Part shown: positions 8,779 to 16,564 of the stretch, in pieces | Layout of the letters: every line of letters starts with the position of its first letter | Numbering within the stretch: the first letter of the stretch is position 1 | Assembly (NCBI GenBank): GCA_910585095.1 | Contig: CAJUBU010000002.1 | Location: 161,379 to 225,378, forward strand | Length of the DNA: 64,000 nt | From: an uncultured Lachnospira sp. | GTDB taxonomy: Bacteria > Bacillota > Clostridia > Lachnospirales > Lachnospiraceae | Direction of reading: 5' to 3' | Notes under the pieces: model-generated | The model's input: only the letters and a program-made list of their open reading frames with translations | The model's database searches: none | What the model was told of the DNA's origin: nothing | Made by a program: the position numbers and the translations under genes

Positions 8779-8850
8779 TGAACTTCCCACCGTCTAAAGC
8801 CAGTGGGATTGCAGTAGCCTTATTTCAAGTAATGAAATTATGCCCCAAAA
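8779..8850 (-). mobile_element. Possible IS200/IS605-type right-end remnant
   Basis: On minus the sequence has CAATCCCACTGG, CTTTAGACGG, TGGGAAGTTCAC in a row. The TCCCAC/GTGGGA hairpin with a CTTTAG loop region and trailing GTTCAC closely resembles the right end of IS200/IS605-family elements, which also forms the 3' part of their guide RNA. No tnpA or tnpB is nearby, so this would be a solo end. It lies in the 5' leader of the DUF6240 gene and might instead be a leader hairpin. Confidence 0.4.
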
Positions 8851-8866
8851 TTATACTCTCTTTTAT

Positions 8867-8893
8867 TTATCGGCACAAATTCATAAAAAATAA
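8867..8893 (-). promoter_or_regulatory. Sigma-28 (SigD/FliA) promoter of the flagellar unit
   Basis: A perfect GCCGATAA -10 element lies at 8867-8874 on minus, about 130 bases upstream of the DUF6240 start. The -35 region (TTAT 15 bases upstream) is weak. This ties the DUF6240-flagellin-fliS order to late flagellar transcription. Confidence 0.6.
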
Positions 8894-8895
8894 GA

Positions 8896-8912
8896 GACTG
8901 TTGCATTAAGTT
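8896..8912 (+). repeat. Orphan arm of the CTGTCGCA inverted-repeat family
   Basis: GACTGTTGCATTAAG matches the arms of the elements at 12408, 13453, 41687, 51201 and 61806, but no partner arm follows; the structured repeat at 8944 begins about 30 bases on. It looks like a truncated member. Confidence 0.4.
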
Positions 8913-8943
8913 GATATGCCCCTTCTAGGCAGACAAGTAAAAT

Positions 8944-9055
8944 CAAATACCCCACAATTTTCTGTGGGGTATTTGACCTTCGCGGCATTTGCCAAGTCAG
9001 CTTGCTGACTTTATGCTCGTGCAAGCACGGAGCTTGGCTCATTGCCCGCGGAATA
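8944..9055 (-). repeat. Structured intergenic repeat, copy 2
   Basis: Second copy of the repeat at 1101-1214, about 85% identical. The CAAATACCCC/GGGGTATTTG stem is identical while the 12-nt interior differs completely yet still pairs (ACA/TGT). The small hairpin is CGTG/CACG here and CATG/CATG in copy 1. GCCAAG/CTTGGC and CGCGG/CCGCG pair at long range. It lies downstream of glgB on the same strand, with the GC stem last, so it may also end transcription. 8737-9167 otherwise holds only the end remnant, promoter and orphan arm listed. Confidence 0.75.
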
Positions 9056-9167
9056 AAAAAACTTAGTACTTAGAAGGAAACATATCCTATTATTTAATAC
9101 AATTGCCTCTTACGACAGTTATTGCTCACAGCGAAATTCCTCTCCTACGTTTTGGGATGAAAAATTT

Positions 9168-11090
9168 TTATAAAGACTTTCTAACCTCAAGTTTTGTAGA
9201 ATTAAATTCAAATACAGCAATACCATATTTAGGAATATCAATAAGCACCGAATGTTTAAATCCGTCACATTCCTCCTTAATAGCAGAAATGGTCTTTTTT
9301 TGATGTTTCTCATCACTTCCCATAACCAACTTGTATTTTCCCGCCGTTGGCACACCAATTTTAAAACTTGGTCTTTCAACTGGTGTAAAATTCAAGACAA
9401 ACAATAAATGTTTCTTTCCATCAGGACTAACCCTTACCCATGAATAGATACTGTTATCTTTATCATTGGCATTAATCCACATAAATCCCTTTGGGTCATA
9501 GTCTGTTGCATATAAACATGGATAGGTCTTATAAAAAGTCATACATTTTTTTGTAAATGCCTGTAATTCTTTATGGCTTTCATCCTCAAGAAGATACCAG
9601 TCAAGCGCCCTTTTTTCACTCCATTCATTCCACTGTCCGAACTCCTGTCCCATAAATAACAGCTTCTTTCCTGGGTGACCACACATGTACGCATATGCCA
9701 GTTTTAAATTTGCAAATTTATCTTCCCTATCTCCTGGCATCTTGCCAAGCATTGAACACTTGAGATGTACTACCTCATCATGTGACAATACCAATATGAA
9801 TCGCTCACTGTAAGCATACATCATACTAAATGTAAGCTTGCCATGATTAAACTTTCTAAAGTATGGGTCAAGCTTCATATATTCCATAAAATCATGCATC
9901 CAACCCATATTCCACTTAAATGTAAATCCTAAACTTTCTCCATTGTCTGGATCGCCGCTTACATTAGGCCATGCTGTTGACTCCTCTGCAATGGATATCG
10001 CCTGCGGAAATTTCTTTGACAGCACACTATTAAAATGTTTTAGAAAATCCATTGCTTCAAGATTGCCATTATCGCCATATTTATTAGGAACCCAGTTGCC
10101 TTCTGTTCTTCCATAATCAAGATATAACATAGAGGCAACGGCATCGACCCTCAATCCATCAATATGAAACTTATCAACCCAATACAAGCCATTGGCAATT
10201 AAAAAGTTTGAGACTTCATTTTTGCTGTAATCAAAAACCTTTGTTCCCCAATCTGGATGTTCTCCCTTTCTTGGATCTGCATACTCATAGACACAACTCC
10301 CATCAAAATTAGCCAAGCCATGCGCATCTCTTGGAAAATGTGCAGGTACCCAGTCAAGAATAACACCAATTCCCTTATTGTGCATATAGTTGACAAAAAA
10401 CATAAAATCTTTTGGTGAACCATATCTTGATGTAGGCGCATAATAGCCTGTCACCTGATATCCCCACGAGCCATCAAAAGGATACTCTGCAATTCCCATA
10501 AGTTCAATATGCGTATATCCCATATCTAAAACATATTCTGCCAAGTCTTCTACAATATCTCTATAATTAATATATCCATCCTCTGTGCCATCTTCTTGTT
10601 TCTTCCATGAACCAATATGACACTCATAGATAGACATTGGCTCTTTTAAATGGTCTTCTTTTTTCTTCTTGTTTACCCACTCCGAATCAGACCACTTAAA
10701 CCCTTTTAAATTGGTGATAACAGAAGCCGTTTCTGGTCTTAACTGTGCTGCATTTGCATAAGGATCTGCCTTGTATAATGCCTCACCTTCCTGTGTGATT
10801 ATCAAAAATTTATAGCATTGTCCCTCTTTCGCGCCAGGAACAAACAACTCATAAACTCCTCCGTCTGATATCTTTACCATATCATAGCCATATGCTTTCC
10901 ATTCATTAAAATCACCTACGACATATACTTCACGCGCTGCCGGAGCCCACACAGCAAAGTAAACTCCGTCTTTTCCATCTTTTACAGCCAAGTGAGCACC
11001 CATCTTATTGTATATCTCATAGTGAGTTCCCTGACCAAATAAATATGTGTCAAACTCAGTAATAAATATGTTCGTGGTGTCTTTTTTCAT
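9168..11090 (-). CDS. glgB: 1,4-alpha-glucan (glycogen) branching enzyme
   Basis: Forms alpha-1,6 branches in glycogen by moving alpha-1,4 chain segments (GH13). An N-terminal CBM48-type domain (YFAVWAPAAREVYVVGDFNEW, about residues 43-65) precedes the catalytic barrel. Barrel motifs are present: DWVPAHFPRDAHGLANFDG, GLRVDAVASM with the nucleophile Asp (about residue 315), EESTAWP with the acid Glu, and LSHDEVVH. An all-beta C-terminal domain follows. 640 aa is normal for a short-N-terminus GlgB. It stands alone here, without the other glg genes. AAAGG precedes the ATG. Confidence 0.95.
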   Translation of the reverse strand: MKKDTTNIFITEFDTYLFGQGTHYEIYNKMGAHLAVKDGKDGVYFAVWAPAAREVYVVGDFNEWKAYGYDMVKISDGGVYELFVPGAKEGQCYKFLIITQEGEALYKADPYANAAQLRPETASVITNLKGFKWSDSEWVNKKKKEDHLKEPMSIYECHIGSWKKQEDGTEDGYINYRDIVEDLAEYVLDMGYTHIELMGIAEYPFDGSWGYQVTGYYAPTSRYGSPKDFMFFVNYMHNKGIGVILDWVPAHFPRDAHGLANFDGSCVYEYADPRKGEHPDWGTKVFDYSKNEVSNFLIANGLYWVDKFHIDGLRVDAVASMLYLDYGRTEGNWVPNKYGDNGNLEAMDFLKHFNSVLSKKFPQAISIAEESTAWPNVSGDPDNGESLGFTFKWNMGWMHDFMEYMKLDPYFRKFNHGKLTFSMMYAYSERFILVLSHDEVVHLKCSMLGKMPGDREDKFANLKLAYAYMCGHPGKKLLFMGQEFGQWNEWSEKRALDWYLLEDESHKELQAFTKKCMTFYKTYPCLYATDYDPKGFMWINANDKDNSIYSWVRVSPDGKKHLLFVLNFTPVERPSFKIGVPTAGKYKLVMGSDEKHQKKTISAIKEECDGFKHSVLIDIPKYGIAVFEFNSTKLEVRKSL

Positions 11091-11122
11091 AAATTTCCCA
11101 ACCTTTCACTTTAATCTTTTTG

Positions 11123-11157
11123 ATAAAACTATTTTGTGAAGCAAAGTAGTTTTATTT
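11123..11157. other. Hairpin in the glgB leader
   Basis: AAAACTATTTTG and CAAAGTAGTTTT form a near-perfect stem (one G-T) with a five-base loop, just upstream of the glgB start on minus. Followed by a T-rich stretch on plus. Role not clear; it may be a leader structure or a terminator read on plus. Confidence 0.45.
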
Positions 11158-11244
11158 TGATGCGCCAATAACAAGCACAAATGTATTTGATTCTAATGTC
11201 CATATATTGAATATGGCTTGCACGTACCGCATAGAATATTTAAT

Positions 11245-11253
11245 ATTATAGCA
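11245..11253 (-). promoter_or_regulatory. Possible extended -10 promoter of glgB
   Basis: TGCTATAAT on minus, an extended -10 (TGN-TATAAT), about 150 bases upstream of glgB. No good -35 at 17 bases. The 11091-11411 gap holds this, the hairpin at 11123, and nothing else I can call. Confidence 0.4.
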
Positions 11254-11411
11254 TACACTTTGTCAAAATACTAACATATTTTTGACATTTAGTCATTTTA
11301 TATTAGACATTTTTCATTTGGTTTGTTAAACTGTAGCTTATGTGGTAGTGTCATACACATTTTTTATTTTTTAACTTTTATTACAAATGGCACAGAAACG
11401 GAGATAACCAT

Positions 11412-12374
11412 ATGATTTACTATCTTGTAGGTTCTTTATATCTAAAGGAACTAACATTTATCAGTGTTTTGTTTGCATTTGCACTCACAATACTTGCAAT
11501 TCATTTTGGTGAAAAAACATTGCCTAGAGATGCAGGGCGTGCTTTTGCAATAAACGGCACAAAATCCGTAGGAAAACCAAGAGGTGCTGGAATTATATTT
11601 ATACTTACATTTATATTGTCATCTGTATTATTTATACCTGTAAATGCTGAAATCATCATTTACTTAATACTTGTGCTTGCAGCAATGTTAAGCGGTTATT
11701 TTGATGACAGTGCTAAAACGCCATGGGGTGGATTAAAAAAAGGATTGATAGACCTAGCTATTGCAATTATGTCTGCAATTACTTTTCTTCACTACAATCC
11801 TAATACCATCGAACTGTCATTCTTTCATATGACCGTTACCATTCATCCAATTTTATATGGCATACTTATTGTTATACTGATATGGGCGAGCATTAATGTT
11901 ACAAACTGTTCAGATGGTGTTGATGGTCTTTGTGGCACACTATCCACAATTACCTTATCCACATGTTATATCTTATATAAAATATATGATGTAGAGCCAT
12001 ACTTCAGACATATTGTGCTTCTTATGATTGTCAGTATTCTTGGCTATCTGTGGTTTAATGCATCACCTAGCAAGCTGCTTATGGGTGATGCAGGTTCAAG
12101 GGCAATTGGATTGTTTATCGCTTTTGCTTTTCTTAAACTTTACCACCCGCTCTTGTACATTCCAATAGCACTGATGCTTATTATTGACGGAGGATTAGGA
12201 CTTTTTAAGCTTTCTTGTATGCGTTTTCTTCATATAAAGCCATTAAAGAATATTCGTACACCTATCCATGACCATATGCGCAAAAATAAAGGGTGGTCTG
12301 ACCCACAAGTCGTTTTTCGGTTTGCCATTATTCAAATTGTGATTGGACTTGGCGTTATTTATGCACTGATGTAA
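11412..12374 (+). CDS. MraY/WecA-family phospho-sugar transferase
   Basis: Polytopic membrane enzyme that transfers an N-acetyl-sugar phosphate from a UDP donor to undecaprenyl phosphate. Family motifs are visible: KPRGAG after the first helix, GYFDDSAKTPWGGLKKG (about residue 95-112), NVTNCSDGVDGLCGT, the catalytic GDAGSRAIG, and IHDHMRKNKGWSDPQVVFRF near the end. The last motif is typical of MraY rather than WecA. About ten helices; 320 aa. It is not in a cell-wall (dcw) cluster, so it may be a second MraY-like enzyme. Start ATG at 11412 with CGGAGA upstream. A long inverted repeat follows the stop. Confidence 0.82.
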   Translation: MIYYLVGSLYLKELTFISVLFAFALTILAIHFGEKTLPRDAGRAFAINGTKSVGKPRGAGIIFILTFILSSVLFIPVNAEIIIYLILVLAAMLSGYFDDSAKTPWGGLKKGLIDLAIAIMSAITFLHYNPNTIELSFFHMTVTIHPILYGILIVILIWASINVTNCSDGVDGLCGTLSTITLSTCYILYKIYDVEPYFRHIVLLMIVSILGYLWFNASPSKLLMGDAGSRAIGLFIAFAFLKLYHPLLYIPIALMLIIDGGLGLFKLSCMRFLHIKPLKNIRTPIHDHMRKNKGWSDPQVVFRFAIIQIVIGLGVIYALM

Positions 12375-12407
12375 AAATAGTTTAATAAAAAATTATTTAT
12401 TACTAAC

Positions 12408-12505
12408 GAGACTGCTACAAAATAAAAATTTTGTGCTACATATAGTAGTTATAATGGTAAAATAAAGCTATATATAGTACTCAAAATTCTTTTTGCAACA
12501 GTCTC
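12408..12505. repeat. Long inverted repeat A (CTGTCGCA family), likely terminator
   Basis: GAGACTGCTACAAAAT on the left pairs with the complement of TTTTGCAACAGTCTC on the right, and the interior (AATTTTG-GCTACATATAG against CTATATATAGTAC-CAAAATT) continues the stem, so nearly the whole 98 bases fold on themselves. It lies after the MraY-like gene and before the LysR gene. Confidence 0.7.
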
Positions 12506-12548
12506 TTATTGTATTTATTTAATTTTAAAAATTTTAGGAGGATATATA

Positions 12549-13451
12549 ATGGAAATTAGATTACTTCGATATTTCCTTACCATTGCCAGAGAAGGTAGCA
12601 TAACAAATGCCGCCAATTTTCTTCATCTTACGCAACCTACTCTTTCTCGTCAAATTCACGATTTGGAAAATGAATTAGGTCAAAAGCTTTTTACTCGCAG
12701 CAATCATAGAATCATCTTAACCGCTGAAGGGATGCTTTTTAGAAAAAGGGCTGAAGAAATTATTTCTATGGTTGATAAAACGGAAGCTGAATTTAATTCT
12801 ATGAAAAACATTATCAGTGGAGATATTTATATCGGCGGAGGTGAAACAAAAGCAATCAAACTGATTGCTCAGATTGCAAAAGAACTAAGAAGAACTTATC
12901 CTAACATCCATTATCATCTATACAGTGGAAATTCAGAAGATGTAACAGAACGTTTAGATAAAGGATTATTGGACTTTGGTATTCTAATCCAACCTGCTGA
13001 TATCTCTAAATATGATTACATTAATATTCCTGCCAAAGATACATGGGGTGTTGTTATGCCAAAAAACAGCCCACTAGCCAAAAAGAATTTAATCCGAAAA
13101 GAAGATTTGTTGAATATCCCTTTAATTTGTTCCCGACAAGCTATTTCACAAGAAAAATCAAAAAATGAATTTGCTGAATGGTTTGGAGAAGACTTTGACA
13201 AGTTAGATATCGTAACTACTTTTAACCTTGTTTATAATGCTGCAATTATGGTCGAGGCTGGGATTGGCTATGCAGTAACTATTGATAAAATTGCTAATAC
13301 CTCTGAATCCAGCAATCTTTGTTTTCGGCTATTAGAGCCACGCTTAGATTCTGGTTTAAATATTATTTGGAAGAAACATCAAATTTTTTCTGCTGCTGCT
13401 CAATTATTTTTAGAACAATTATATAAGAATTTTGGAGATACAAAACCTTAA
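12549..13451 (+). CDS. LysR-family transcriptional regulator
   Basis: Winged helix-turn-helix N-terminus (MEIRLLRYFLTIAREGSIT, then AANFLHLTQPTLSRQIHDLE) and a LysR-type effector-binding domain from about residue 90, with IYIGGGETKAIKLIAQIAKEL and SPLAKKNLI. 300 aa, normal length. TTAGGAGG precedes the ATG. No neighbouring gene is an obvious target: LysR targets are often divergent, but the gene upstream is on the same strand. Both flanks carry long inverted repeats of the same family (12408-12505 and 13453-13544), so the gene stands as an isolated unit. Confidence 0.9.
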   Translation: MEIRLLRYFLTIAREGSITNAANFLHLTQPTLSRQIHDLENELGQKLFTRSNHRIILTAEGMLFRKRAEEIISMVDKTEAEFNSMKNIISGDIYIGGGETKAIKLIAQIAKELRRTYPNIHYHLYSGNSEDVTERLDKGLLDFGILIQPADISKYDYINIPAKDTWGVVMPKNSPLAKKNLIRKEDLLNIPLICSRQAISQEKSKNEFAEWFGEDFDKLDIVTTFNLVYNAAIMVEAGIGYAVTIDKIANTSESSNLCFRLLEPRLDSGLNIIWKKHQIFSAAAQLFLEQLYKNFGDTKP

Positions 13452-13452
13452 A

Positions 13453-13544
13453 ACTGTCGCATAAAAGATAAAACATGCAAAATATTGTTTAGTACTGCAT
13501 TTTGCTTTCCAATATCTTATATTTGACTTTATTAATGCGACAGT
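13453..13544. repeat. Long inverted repeat B (CTGTCGCA family), likely bidirectional terminator
   Basis: ACTGTCGCAT at the left end and ATGCGACAGT at the right end are exact complements. Inside, GCAAAAT and ATTTTGC form a nested hairpin. It starts just after the LysR stop and lies between that gene (+) and the exonuclease gene (-). Confidence 0.75.
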
Positions 13545-13553
13545 CCCAAATTA

Positions 13554-14537
13554 TTATGTTTTTTCTTTATTACTTTCCTCTTTAGAAGCCTTTAACTTCA
13601 CCATTTTTCTATGTTCCCGCTCTTTACTTTGCTTGTTTTTTATATACTGTGCGCCAGTTTCATCCGTTAATTTCATAATTTTAATAGCATAATACTGCCC
13701 ATCATCGGAACATTTTATTCGGATACGTCCTTTTATTAAACCATGTTCTTCACATCGAAACAATCCATAATAAGCTTTATTATTTGTTGAAAACCATTTA
13801 ATAACTCTTTTTGCTGCCTTTTTACAGACAAAACATTTACAGGAACGCACCTCTCTATCGCTTGCTGCAATTTCTCTGCTTGCAAATCCTTTTGATATAT
13901 ATTTTTCATATAAACCAAAATCAAGATAAATCTCCTCTTTTCTTGTTACAGGTGGATAAAAAGTATCTACACTATAAAATGTTCCTACTTTTTTCATATC
14001 AATAAGTGATAAAACCTGTGCTGTATACCTAGCGTCGTTATCTGCCGAATGATAACCTTCTATCTGGGGCAGTTCTAATTGTTCAATTGCATGTTGAAGC
14101 GTTATTCTTTGCTTTCCATCTTGAAAACATAAACTGTATAATTTTTGCACATCATAAAATAAAAGCGGTTTATCAAATTGATAATGAATATTGTAAAACT
14201 TCATATTTCTTTGCAGTTCTGTTAAATCCATACTGCCCCATGTACAAAAAACACATGGATTTCCACACCACTGCATAAATTCTTTAAAGATATCCACAAA
14301 AGAACCACCTTTATCTACAATATCATCCATCGTAACATTTAATAACTCTTCTACTTTTTTATGCAATGTATGATAAACAGTCGGTTTTATAAAACGATTA
14401 AACTGTGAAATCGTTTCAAACTTTTCGTTTAATTTTACCGCGCCAATCTGTATTATCTCAAATGGCAAGTCCGCTTTTGAAAAATCTTTCCCTTCTGGAC
14501 TTTGATTCCATTCCAAATCAAAAACAATATAATACAT
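13554..14537 (-). CDS. DEDDh 3'-5' exonuclease family protein (KapD/ERI-1-like)
   Basis: N-terminal exonuclease domain of the DnaQ fold: YYIVFDLEWNQ carries the first acidic pair (D and E), a second motif lies around CTWGSMDLTEL, and GYHSADNDARYTAQVL carries the HxxxxD motif (about residues 180-195). The C-terminal ~110 residues hold CKCFVCKKAAKR with CxC/CxxC cysteines and a basic tail rich in Lys/Glu. These features fit small ribonuclease-type exonucleases such as KapD; the substrate is not known. The start is between the ATG at 14537 (used, begins the fold directly) and an upstream start at 14549. About 327 aa. Confidence 0.8.
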   Translation of the reverse strand: MYYIVFDLEWNQSPEGKDFSKADLPFEIIQIGAVKLNEKFETISQFNRFIKPTVYHTLHKKVEELLNVTMDDIVDKGGSFVDIFKEFMQWCGNPCVFCTWGSMDLTELQRNMKFYNIHYQFDKPLLFYDVQKLYSLCFQDGKQRITLQHAIEQLELPQIEGYHSADNDARYTAQVLSLIDMKKVGTFYSVDTFYPPVTRKEEIYLDFGLYEKYISKGFASREIAASDREVRSCKCFVCKKAAKRVIKWFSTNNKAYYGLFRCEEHGLIKGRIRIKCSDDGQYYAIKIMKLTDETGAQYIKNKQSKEREHRKMVKLKASKEESNKEKT

Positions 14538-14658
14538 GTCAATAACCATGCCTTTCCACTATCTGCAATTACGAAATCTTTAACTATTGTACATTGCATT
14601 ATAAAATTACGCAATAGCAACTATTGACTTCCCTATTTTTATATTGTATTATGCTTAC

Positions 14659-14881
14659 GGTTTTGTACAGGGAATACGGTTCAAATCCGTAACAGCTCAC
14701 TCTACTGTAAGTGGACACGTCTCTCCATATGCCACTGTGATATTCGTCTCTCATTCGGATACAGCGGGAAGGCGGTTTGACGGCAAACATTATACCATAA
14801 TTTTGTGCTTCTTTCTGCACATAATGGCTCGGCTTCGCCGAGATTATTATGCCACAAGTCAGGATATCTGTACAAAATACA
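14659..14881 (+). ncRNA. Cobalamin riboswitch
   Basis: The conserved core is readable: GGGAATACGGTTCAAATCCG, then CTACTGTAAGTGG, then GCCACTGTG, then CGGGAAGGCGG, and a B12-box-like AAGTCAGGATATCTGTAC at 14855-14872. The outer stem P1 pairs GTTTTGTAC (about 14660-14668) with GTACAAAAC-like bases at 14870-14879. A hairpin CTCGGC-TTC-GCCGAG lies inside. About 40 bases separate P1 from the ribosome-binding site of the next gene; no U-tract terminator is seen there, so translational control is more likely. GACGGC within the aptamer and GCCGTC at 14893-14898 could pair as the switch. Confidence 0.88.
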
Positions 14882-14924
14882 ACTATAAAAACGCCGTCTG
14901 GTGAGAGATGTGCAAGGAGGATAT

Positions 14925-16244
14925 ATGAGAGATTTTTTATCAAATGGTGCAAAGAAACATTCTTTTCGCCATCATGTAAGCTGTATCATACTTACAGTAT
15001 GTATCATGCTTTCATCAACATTTTTAGCATTGGCTGCACCAAATACTGCTGCACCAACATTAGAAACAGTGCAAACAGAAAGTCAAAAAAGTGCCGCCTA
15101 TCTTATGAAACAAGCAGATTATTCTAACATATCCAATGTTTCAGCATTTAAAGACCAATCAAGAAGCCTTATATTAAGCATTCGTTCAGGATATGATTGC
15201 TCTGATAATATCAAGGCTTATCTTGAAGCTGTCAAACAGATTATGAATACGGACGGAACTCTCAATATGGAAAAAAATGAATACACACCTGATTCAAAGG
15301 ATTACTATTCATCTTATGCGTACCTTTTATTAGTGCTTGCACTTGCAGGTGAAGATGCCGCCAATTTTAACAATAACAATATGGTTACACTTTTTAATGA
15401 TATTCTAAATGCAGCGCCAGAAAGCGATTTTATTTATAGTGATGCAAATCCAAATGCACTTAATCCATATCATTTAGGCATTGTCAATCTTGCAGTGGAA
15501 AGTTATTCTAATGAAATGAAAGACTATACAGCTATTTCTGAAAAAATTAAAAATGCTTTAAAAGCTATCTCTATGGAAAAAGGTATTAACTATTGGGGTT
15601 ATAGTCTTGACAACAACACACATGTTTACAGTTATTTTTATAACATGTACACATCGGATTCTGAAATCAAAAATTTGATAGATACAGTGTTGACTTACAC
15701 AACAAATACCTATTATGATTCCGTAAATGGTACATTTAATTACCCTGATTACAACGACCCTACTAAATTTAATCCAAATGAAAATTCTACGGCGCTTGCA
15801 GCAGCACTCTACGCAACCTACAACAATCATGAACTTTCATCTGTTGCCTTTAATACATTGACTACTCTGTACCAATCTTCTACAACACCTGGCGCCTATA
15901 CATTTTTTGGAGAAGACAGCATTTTTACAACCTATGATGCCCTGTATGGACTTGTTGCATATCAAATGTCACTTGCAGGAAAATCCAATCCTTTTGATGT
16001 CAGCGATATTACAAAAGCAGTAAAACCACCTGTGACAGAAGAACCTGAAAAGCCAACAGAGGATTTTACAACAGTTTTAAATCCATCAGAGTCTCCAGAA
16101 CAGTCTGTCAAAAATCTAGATACAGACACTCCAACATCGCCTGCTACGGGAGATAGTTCATTGCTTGTATTATTTATCATTCTTGGTTTGTGTTCCTTAA
16201 CCTTATTGGTAAAAACAACCAATATATGCAAACCAAAAAAATAA
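14925..16244 (+). CDS. Exported alpha/alpha-barrel protein with sortase-like tail; likely surface cobalamin-binding protein
   Basis: About 439 aa. An N-terminal signal segment (about residues 20-40, ending LALAAP) is followed by an all-helical domain with prenyltransferase-type repeats (SSYAYLLLVLALAG, NSTALAAALYATYN, SIFTTYDALYGLVAYQMSLAG). The tail has a Pro/Glu/Thr-rich linker, SPATGDSS, a hydrophobic helix and a basic end (CKPKK), the layout of a sortase substrate with SPATG in place of LPXTG. The alpha6/alpha6 barrel is also the N-terminal domain of intrinsic factor and transcobalamin. With a B12 riboswitch upstream and an ECF importer opposite, B12 capture at the surface is the best reading; binding itself is inferred. 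ATG at 14925 has AGGAGG; an upstream frame start at 14901 lacks one. Confidence 0.8.
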   Translation: MRDFLSNGAKKHSFRHHVSCIILTVCIMLSSTFLALAAPNTAAPTLETVQTESQKSAAYLMKQADYSNISNVSAFKDQSRSLILSIRSGYDCSDNIKAYLEAVKQIMNTDGTLNMEKNEYTPDSKDYYSSYAYLLLVLALAGEDAANFNNNNMVTLFNDILNAAPESDFIYSDANPNALNPYHLGIVNLAVESYSNEMKDYTAISEKIKNALKAISMEKGINYWGYSLDNNTHVYSYFYNMYTSDSEIKNLIDTVLTYTTNTYYDSVNGTFNYPDYNDPTKFNPNENSTALAAALYATYNNHELSSVAFNTLTTLYQSSTTPGAYTFFGEDSIFTTYDALYGLVAYQMSLAGKSNPFDVSDITKAVKPPVTEEPEKPTEDFTTVLNPSESPEQSVKNLDTDTPTSPATGDSSLLVLFIILGLCSLTLLVKTTNICKPKK

Positions 16245-16298
16245 AAAAGTAGGAAAATCCATACTTTCCATATTTCAAAAAGACAACTTTATAATACA

Positions 16299-16338
16299 AG
16301 ACCAAAAGCCTCAATGGCTCTAGGTCTTGTTTTTTCAT
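16299..16338 (+). terminator. Intrinsic terminator after the barrel-protein gene
   Basis: CAAGACC ... GGTCTTG with inner AGCC/GGCT, followed by TTTTTT. Confidence 0.85.
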
Positions 16339-16402
16339 ATCTTATTTTTTACCATACACTTAATCCTGTCTTGATTTTTTTGCTAATATTAATACAGCAT
16401 TT

Positions 16403-16558
16403 TTACGTAACCATATCTTCATGCAACCACTTGCCGCTAATAAAACGCACTGAAAAAATACATGCTCTTACAATCCAGTCGGTAAAAATTCCAATCCATA
16501 CTGCACCCAGTCCAAAATGAAATGTATTCACAAGAAAATTTCTATTTTGAAAACACAT
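16403..16558 (-). pseudogene. C-terminal remnant of a MATE-family efflux protein
   Basis: The minus strand encodes 51 residues ending at TAA (16403-16405), with GLGAVWIGIFTDWIVRA and FSVRFISGKWLHEDMV. This is the typical last helix and tail of MATE multidrug exporters. Nothing of the remaining ~400 residues is present; a stop codon lies just upstream and the ECF S-component gene ends at 16565. I read it as a leftover after deletion. Confidence 0.65.
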
Positions 16559-16564
16559 ATTTAT

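Noticed and set aside
8779..8850. Cyclic-di-GMP or other riboswitch ahead of the flagellar unit
   Set aside because: The hairpin lacks the conserved core bases of known c-di-GMP aptamers; an IS200/IS605-type end fits better.
1101..9055. CRISPR array
   Set aside because: The repeats are dispersed, only two copies, and not separated by uniform spacers. No cas genes are present.
14599..14952. 117-aa minus frame and an 86-aa plus frame over the cobalamin aptamer
   Set aside because: Both overlap a well-matched riboswitch and have no ribosome-binding site or recognisable protein.
16314..16520. 68-aa plus frame after the barrel gene
   Set aside because: It is antisense to the MATE remnant and starts inside a terminator hairpin.
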